From Microvelia longipes (lineage: Eukaryota; Arthropoda; Insecta; Hemiptera; Veliidae): a stretch of 64,000 nucleotides of DNA. Location of the stretch: positions 5,013,369 to 5,077,368 of the forward strand of contig JACMZG010001914.1 in NCBI GenBank assembly GCA_018340805.1, given 5' to 3'. Below are positions 38,001 through 47,000 of the stretch, piece after piece. Both the position numbers and the translations under genes were made by a program. The notes under the pieces were generated by a model. That model was not told the DNA's origin, ran no database searches, and saw nothing but the letters and a program-made list of their open reading frames with translations. Every line of letters starts with the position of its first letter. Position 1 is the stretch's first letter.

Positions 38001-41000
38001 GGCACAGCAAACTCATGCATGAGGCACAGCAAACTCATGAGGCACAGCAAACTCATGCATGTTAAAAGGACCTAAATCTAAGCTGACTGAGAAGCTCCCC
38101 AGTCTAAGCAGAAAGGATTTCATAATAGTCACTGGTTACAGCCACCTTCATACCATTGGTGTTTTTAAAGATAACCCAATCTGGGGCTGGACAATATGCT
38201 GACTCAGCAAAATTTTAAAATTATTCCATTTCATCTTTAAAAAGTGTCAAATAAAAGTTGAAGTACTTAAGAAAACAAACATTTTATAGCAACACACCAC
38301 ACTAACATCTCTCCACAAAATGCTTATTATGGTAAACAGAGCCAGTATATCATCTCACGGTCATCCTCAGCACTAGTGAAAAGCAATGAAGTCTCAGTCA
38401 AAGTTTTAGATCCACTACATGATGTGTCTCCTAAAGGGCGATATAATGTCACAAACAACGAAGGTATGGAACTAAGCTCAGAATGAAAATAAACCAAATA
38501 ACAAGCAAGTATGACGTTACCAATGTGCTGCGAAGGGCCTACAGAGATCCAAATGGAACGGCATATGCCTGAGATCTTTCAGTCTTATCGCTGCTTCTGT
38601 GTACGCAAACAGCAGCCATAGTATTACTGTCGGCAAGCATATTCCTTTTTCTAAAACACACAAGAATTCTTCATTCAATACAAATTCATTTTATAAGATT
38701 TTAACACCATTTGTAACAACAAGGACACTATTGCCACGTCATGTGCTGTCAAAGCAAGAGAAACAGATACCATCCAGACCAGGCACTAAAGAAAGAAAGA
38801 ATTTTTAATTTACTTATTAGAACATTATTAGTACAATAAGTACTAATTTTAAGTATTATTTTTTTTATTTACTGCTTAAAAACAATTTGTTCAAACAAAA
38901 CTAAAACAGAACCATAAAAAAGAAAAATTGTAAATTTATATTATTTTTACTATTTATTGAAATGTAAGAATTTTATAAAATAAAGAAATATTATTATTAT
39001 TAATAGTAAAGGTCACATTAAAATAAATTAAGCATTAAAATCACAAAATATTTAAAAACAAAGGCTAATGTAGATAACTGGATAGTATATATGTATATAA
39101 AATCTTTTCAAATAAAGCATGAACTTAAAATCTTTTAATTAATTAATTTCAAAATCTTCAACATTATCAGGGTTGAAGATTTTCATTTAATGAAAAGCAA
39201 ATCCTCCAATTCTTTAATAAAGCACCAAATTTATTTAATAAATAAAACAATGACTTTTGCATTTTTGAGAGCAATGTTTATCAATTAGTAGTTTTTTATT
39301 TCATAATTTCATTTGATAAATAAAACAATGCCTTTTTATTTTTGAGTGCATTGTTTAACATTTGGTTAATTTTTTTATTTCTTGTATCATACTTATGATT
39401 ATTTTTGCTTCTTTGATAACTTTTAGTATTATTTCTCACCTCCTTTAGATTTTCTAATACAATAACTGAATTATTAATGCTGAAACTGTCAATATTTCCA
39501 ATTCTTTAACAAGCTTGAGTCAATGAGTTCTAGGAGGTTTATTTAAAAAGATATTTACTTAACTCAGGCCAGAGCAAGCACAGCTGTAAATATGTAAAGC
39601 TAAGTGCCTTAGACCCTTTGGTCCTACTGCAACTAAAACTTAAAAGTGTTTATGACAAAGAATAAAGCAAGTATGTAATCACAACCCAGTATGAAAACAA
39701 TAAAAATCGAAAACTGGATACCTGTGTGCCAGACATACTGGACCCAAACATATGTGCTTGCAGCGAAAAACAGCCACTGTACAGGAATGAAAAAGTAACA
39801 TATCATGTCTGATGTCAGTGCGATGGACACAAAGAATACTGAGAAAGCCTGCCAACAAACAACATTTCAAATTATTTTTATTTCATGGCAAAACAAATAA
39901 CTCATAAAAACAATATCCTTAGAGTGAGCGTGAATGGAGTCCATTATAAATAATGAAAGAAAAGAAGTCTCTCCACAAAACAAAACTTTATTGGCAAAGC
40001 GCTTTCAACCTAACTAGAGGCCATCATCAGTGCAAACCCGTTGAGATGTAAAGAAGAAGAGAAGTGAGTCTATGTTTTTCTATTAGATATGAGAGTCAGA
40101 CTCACTTCTCTTCTACTTTACATCTCAATGGGTTTGCACTGATGATGGCCTCTAGTTAGGTTGAAAGCGCTTTGCCAATAAAGTTTTATTTAGTGGAGAG
40201 ACTTCTTTTCTTTCATTATTTATAAAAACAAGTTAGTTTTAATATAAATTAGGTACGGGGTCCCTCGGAACTTTTCATTAACAGAGCAGAAATGGTCCCC
40301 AATCTCATAAGCTCATTTGCTCTTTGAAATTCGCTAAAAACAGAGGGAATTGCAATAATCCAAGTTCATTCCACCAAAGATATTGCTGATTATAGTAGGT
40401 TCAAAATAAATGCTATTATCATGGTAACAAATACTATAATAATACATAAAATTTGTTTTATTAATGGTAAAATACTTTTTAAAAATAATACTGTGACAAT
40501 AAAAAATCATATTGAACTTACCAGTCCTTGATATTTATAAGAATCGTAAACGCTACGAAGTAAAAGCCAGAATGGCCAGAGGAATTCAAAACGAAACTCA
40601 AGAATAAAATCCGCTAGAAGTACTAGTGCCCATAGTATGAAGAATTTTAAATACAGAACAGTGCTGCAACAAATAAAAACATGATATTAACATCCCGTGT
40701 GAACAAACAGGATTTGACATTAACGTGCATAAAGATAAGAATTCATGAATCAAGTTGAGCATGGTAATAAAAAGAATTTTATTAATTTAAACTCAATAAA
40801 AATGTCACAATATCAACTGGGATTTAAACCTAGGATTTTCTGTCTGCCAATCAGAAGTCCTACTCATTAAGATACCCAAGGCTAATGGATTTTCTAACAA
40901 ATATTCTACATGGTCAACCTAACCAGGGATTTGAATCCAAGACCTTATGATTGTCATCTATGCTACAAGGGCTGATTGATATTTAAACACAATCAATTAG

Positions 41001-44000
41001 AGTGGGATATGAAGTAAAACGAGCATTGCTATTGGTCAGGTTAAGCATTTAGTTCACATTTTGACATAATATACGAGTGCTCTTCAAAACTTAAGTACTT
41101 TGCTATTATTGAACTGAGATGGGGCCGGTATTGTTACAATTTATTTTAATACAGTTTGAAGGATGGGTAAAATAAAGTAGACGAAAGCATAAGGAGTGAA
41201 TTAAATTTAAAAAATCAGGTACAGGGTACCTCGGAACTTTTCCTCGTCACATCGGATTTGACGCGCTCATCCTCTCTGCTTCGGACTCGCTTCACTCGTC
41301 CTCAGAATAAACAATTCACCAAATTTATACTGCAGTATGTCATTGGACTCGCTTTGCTCGTCCTCAGATAGTAAATACATCCGTTCCATTCAAGGAGTCA
41401 CCCATATAACACTGGCCAGACTCAAAGCTGCATAACTTTTATGATCCAACAAAAATTATGGATAAACTTGTAGTATTAAAACCAAACTTGGTGCACTTAT
41501 TTATTTTGTAAAGGTATATACTTGTATCAAATTTTAACTCAATTAGATTGTTTTTCCGATTTTTTACAATTTTTCAAAAAATGTACACAAGTCATTTAAT
41601 AAAAATTGAACTAATGCTGATAATGAGATGAAACTTTGCGCATATGCTGGTTTTATATGAATACATCAGTGCCAAATCTCAAATCAATCATAAAGTTTTT
41701 CCGAGTTTAATGAATTTTCAAAATTATTGCCATCTTTGTGAGATAATGACTTCATAAAACAATTATTTTCCAGATAGTACCAGACCTAAAAAATGATTTT
41801 TGGTCCAAGTTTCAACTCTCTAGCATAAATACATGGGACGAGAACCGGTGTATTCAGCATGGTATGGACGTTGCCAATGTAGTATTATCAATGGAGCATG
41901 CGCTCAAAAAAAAAAAATAAATAAATAAATACATGGGAGATACGAATTATCATATCTCCGGTATTTTATATTAAACAGACAGACAACTTTGTGAAAACCA
42001 CTTAGGAGGCCTTAAAAACACCTGAAACAGATAACTAAGGCACATCCAGGACATCCCCCGTTTCAATTATTTCTTTTTTTTGGAAAAAAATACATTTCCT
42101 ATATACCTACTATAAATAAGGAAAAGTAAAAAGATGCAATCATACCATTTTCTTATTTATACCTAAATAGGAAAAGTATTTTGTTTGCACAAAAAATTTG
42201 AAACCGGGATGTCACCTGAATAATCCGTTTCAGGTGTTGTAAAAGCCACCTAAGTGGATTTTAGGTGTAGTAGTGCAATCAGGAAAATTATTTATTTTTT
42301 ATTTATATGTGTGTATCTCTTACTTGTATATTTTCTTGCTATTTCATATTTCAAGTTTATACAGGCTTCCAGCCTTCTACTTGTCTTGTTAATTGTAAAA
42401 ATAAAAAAAAAATAAAAAATAATTGTTTTATGACATCATTAACCCCGCACCAATGACTCAGCAACATTTTTGAAAATGCTTAAAACACCGAATTATTTTT
42501 TTGATTGGTAAGAGATTTAGCACTCATGTAGTCATATGACTAACGTATATGCCAAGTTTCATCCCATTGTCAGCAGTAGTTCAATTTTTATCGAATTGAC
42601 TTGTAAACATTTTTTTTTAAATTGTTATAAATCAGAAAATCATCTAATTGAGTTAAAAGTCAGTACAAGTGTATGCCTTAGTGTAGTAAATAAGTACACT
42701 AAGTTTTGTTTCAATACAAGTATATGCATGGTTTTTGTAGAATAATACAAGTTAGCAGCATCAAACAAGTTTAGTGCTTGGATGGGTGACTGCTACAATA
42801 TGAGGACAAGTGAAATGAGTCCGAAGACATATTGCAGTATAAATTGGGTGATTTTCGTATTCTAAGGGTGATTTTTGTACTACTTCTGAGTTAGAAGTAG
42901 GGAGGATGTGCATAGCGAATCTGATGTGATGAAGAAACATTCTGAGGTACCCCGCACCCGATATTTTTTAATGGCACTGGATGCCAAACACTGTTATGTA
43001 TACAATAGTTTCCATGGAACAGATTAATGTACCAAGTTGTGCTGTAATCAGTATGACTGTTGTTCAGCCCCGTAATAATGTCTAAAAACAGACATTAAAG
43101 AAGTGAGTGTCACATTTATTTTCTGACAATTTACCATCCACCTTGAAATACAATAACCCAATTCAAGACTATTTCAAGTTATAAAAAAATGTACGTCATA
43201 ACTTGGGTTCATGACACCAAAGAAGGTTAACAAAATACAGGCTTTGCAACCTCCCCAAGAATATGCTAAATGCTGAGTTCAACTTGATAAATAAAATAAC
43301 CCCATAAGAGTCATTTCCTTGAGAAAAACCTCTCAACCCTCAAATTACCCCATAAGTCATTATTTTGAGATAACCCCAACCTCAAATAACCCCATAAGAG
43401 TCATTTCTTGAGATAAACCCCTCAACCTCAAATAACCCATAAGAGTCATTTTCTTGAGATAAACCCCTCAACCTCAATAACCCCATAAGAGTCATTTTCT
43501 TAATAAACCCTCAAACCCTCAAATAACCCATAAGAGTCATTTTCTTATAAACCCCTCAACCCTCAAATAACCCATAAGTCATTTTGAGATAAACCCCTCA
43601 ACCCTCAAATAACCCCATAAGAGTCATTTTCTTAAAATAAACCCCTCAACCCTCAAATAACCCCATAAGAGTCATTTTCTTGAGGTTGCAGTTATCCGAT
43701 TTTGATGATTTAACACTTGTTTTATAGAACATTTTATCAACTTTAAAAAATGTTCTCTTCAAGTTTAGCACACGACCCACAGGGAACCACTTATTTCAAG
43801 AAAACTGAAATCTGTGCAATTTTATAAAATGTTGAGCATGCTCAATCATACGAGGGGCTCCACTCTGGATAGACAGAATATGTTTTTTCTTTATAACTTA
43901 AGGTAAATTTTCAGAAATATTTGGTTTTAAGTAGCACAAAATGAGTCACATATTTTCAGGTCTGACTCTTGGACTAGTAGGAATAACCCCAAAACCTAAT

Positions 44001-47000
44001 TAGTTTTTCTTCTCATAAGACCAATTAAAACCTAGGACCAATTTTTTTTTTACATTTCCTTATTTACACCATAAATATGCAGGAAAAGTATTGTATTTGC
44101 AAAGAAAACAATCTGGAGAAACAACATTTTCTAGAGAAACCAAGATGTCACTGGAATTATCCGTTTTATTTTTTATTTTTATTTTTGGGATATGTAGATG
44201 CTGAAACATCGACATTTGATGAAAAAAGTGGGTCTTACAACTTTTGTAAACGCAATGCTTTCCTCTATGGAAAGCAATGTGAATATTTAACCAACTTCCG
44301 AATAAACACTTGTATACAATGTGTTTCTCTTTGTTTTTAGTAATAAATTTTATAATGTTATTTAATTGACGAATTTCTATTGAATTTATGCGAAGGCTAT
44401 ACTTCATAATGAAATAATAAAGTAAATGTTTCAAACAATTCATTTGAAACATGAATATGCCTTGTGACCACGAATAAAAGCGAAATATCGTTTTGATGTA
44501 GTTTGGTTGAAGTTTTATTCCGTCCCATCCTGTGTCCGAAGAATAAAAACCATAAAACAATCGAGACTAAAACTAAAAATAATAAAAAAGAAATAATAAA
44601 GGTTTATTTATTTACACAAGATAAGATATCTGTGGTTTTCATGACAAACCAATTAATTATAATAGTAAGGAAACCACAAATTAAGCTATCAGCATCACCA
44701 CAGTCATACGTTGGGTAGAAAAAAAAATTGAACGTCCTCAAATTGACCTTTGAAGATGAAATGGTACCAAAGTGAGAAACAAAAGATAAACGCTGTGATT
44801 AATCAGTTTCAAAGTTTATGTTGTTTGTGTAAGGAATCAAACATAAGTAAAATTAGTTGGCTGTAATCCAGTCCCAGTCCGTTGTCTATAGCAGAGGTTC
44901 TCATCCTTTTTTCAATCATCACCCCCTTTTAAATAGTAGAAGTCCCCCCTCTATTAATTGGGGAGGGGAAAGGTACACATTTTAAAAGATTTGGTGATGA
45001 CATTATGAGAATTTGGTTATTTGCCAATTGGGCCTGGAAAAAAATTGGGTCTGATTAAGCTGAACCTGGTCTGTATGGTTTCAGAATGCAACTTTAAGAA
45101 GACCAATTCAAGGCCCTTTTGCTTTGTGGGGTTCCGTTAGAGCCATTTTTGTCCAATCCGTCTGGGACAGTAGGCTAATCAGACCGGGGTTTCCAGATAG
45201 TACTTTAGCATAACTATAAACGAAAATTCCCTTCAAAGTTTAATGAAATGCTTAATTTTAATTTTATTCCTTAATGCAAGTAAAGCGTGCCAAAGAAAAA
45301 TTGTCTTTTCCTATTTTGGAAAACTATGTGGTGATGTTATTAAGACAAGTCCCCTCCTTCCTATAGCATGATCTTTATTTTAAAGAATTGTAACTTACTA
45401 TAAGACACCATAAAAAAATTATTCATTATAATATTCATTTAAATGCCTTAGTTAGTTGTCAAGTAACTCAGACTAGAGGAACTCGCTTACAAACTAAAAT
45501 GGATAACTTTTCCATGAATATGGTATCCCTTAGAGTTTGTTGTTCTACTTTATCTCACAAGTGAAAACTTAAAGGACCTTTTATGACTGCATTGCTGCAA
45601 GAAGGGTATGCATTTTTCTTTATGAGCTTAGGAAGCAAAATAAAAAAAAACACCATTTTCGTCAAATGGGGATGCTACTTTGTAAATTGGTGACATCTAT
45701 AATCTGCATGTTAAATAATGTATTCTGCTTCTTTAAATTTAAATTAAGAATTGTATATTTTTTCTCCAAGCCACCTAAATCACAATAAATAGCCAAGACA
45801 ATGGATTACATTGAACTCCAACTAATAATCAACATAAAAAGTCTCTCCAAAATTTGAGTTAATAATTTAATCAAACTCGGCCTTTAACCAAAACAGTCAT
45901 CGCCAGTGCTTGTTTTGTCGGGAGTGCATGAGTTAGAATGACCAGCTATTATAGGTTAATAATATGGTGTAGTCTCAGGCGTAGTGTATGGTAATGATCA
46001 ATACAAAAATTGTAAAGACTTTTCATTCAGATTATTACCAAACCCTCCACCCGCATCAACACTTCATTCAACTAATTTTTCTTATAATTGACGGCCACTG
46101 AGTTATGTTTTTGGTAAAGAGTTGCTACAATGGACCTTTAACTTTAAGCTTCCTAAAAGGTTTTAAAATAAAGGCCGTCGGCCTGTAGCCCTGTGTTTAA
46201 GCTCAAGAAAGTTGAACCTTGGCACGATAATCAAACCTTAAGTTAATGCATACCCTTATTTTAGTAATGCAGCCATAAAAGGTCCTTTTGGTTTTCACTT
46301 GAGAGATGAAGTAGAACAACAAACTCTAAGGGATACCATATTCATGTAAAAGTAATCCATTTTAGTTTGCAAGCGAGTACCCCTAGTCTGAGTTACCTGA
46401 CAACTTTAATTTAAAGGCATTTAAATTAATGGAATGATGAATCGTTTTTTTATGGTGTCTTATTTTAGTTCTTCCAAAATTCTAGATTCTCTAAATTGTT
46501 CTTTCTCCGTCCCTTAAAATAGTAAATGTTGTAGACAAGTGCCTATACGCTATTAGCTAAGATTATGAGGCTGAAACAGACATTAGGTCTGTTTTTAGTA
46601 ACTGGTCTCCCCCTCTTTAACAGACAAGCAATCTAATTGGTTTATTAAATCAAAAAAGTATTCACCTCTCCCGTACATCACCCCAATCTTATAAGGTCAT
46701 ATTTCTTTGATAATTTATTAAAATGAATTGAAAATTCTTTAACTTCTTTAATCTAATATTTTTATAGACAGTTGTATTAATTTTCTGAAGTTAGCAGCCT
46801 AATGTCGCCGACCTGCGAATTGTATATTTATTATTTATGTTATTGACGTATCTCACATTTCATTATTATAATTTAATATTTTAAAGAGAAAAAACAACAA
46901 ATTTATTTAGCTGCACGGTTAAAAGATTTCAAAGGCCAAGTATAGAGTATTTGACATGGAAGCAGAGGATGGAAGTAAGTCTGTGAAGCAGAGAAAATCA

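Noticed and set aside
39679..39870. Second minus-strand ORF over macoilin exon 3
   Set aside because: Alternative frame of the same exon. The frame reading IALTSDMICYFF is the conserved one.
44060..44560. Longest single ORF in the window (minus strand, 166 codons)
   Set aside because: It crosses a family C fragment and a repeat-like hairpin motif, lacks recognisable domains, and its composition follows the AT-rich DNA. No splice or promoter context supports it.
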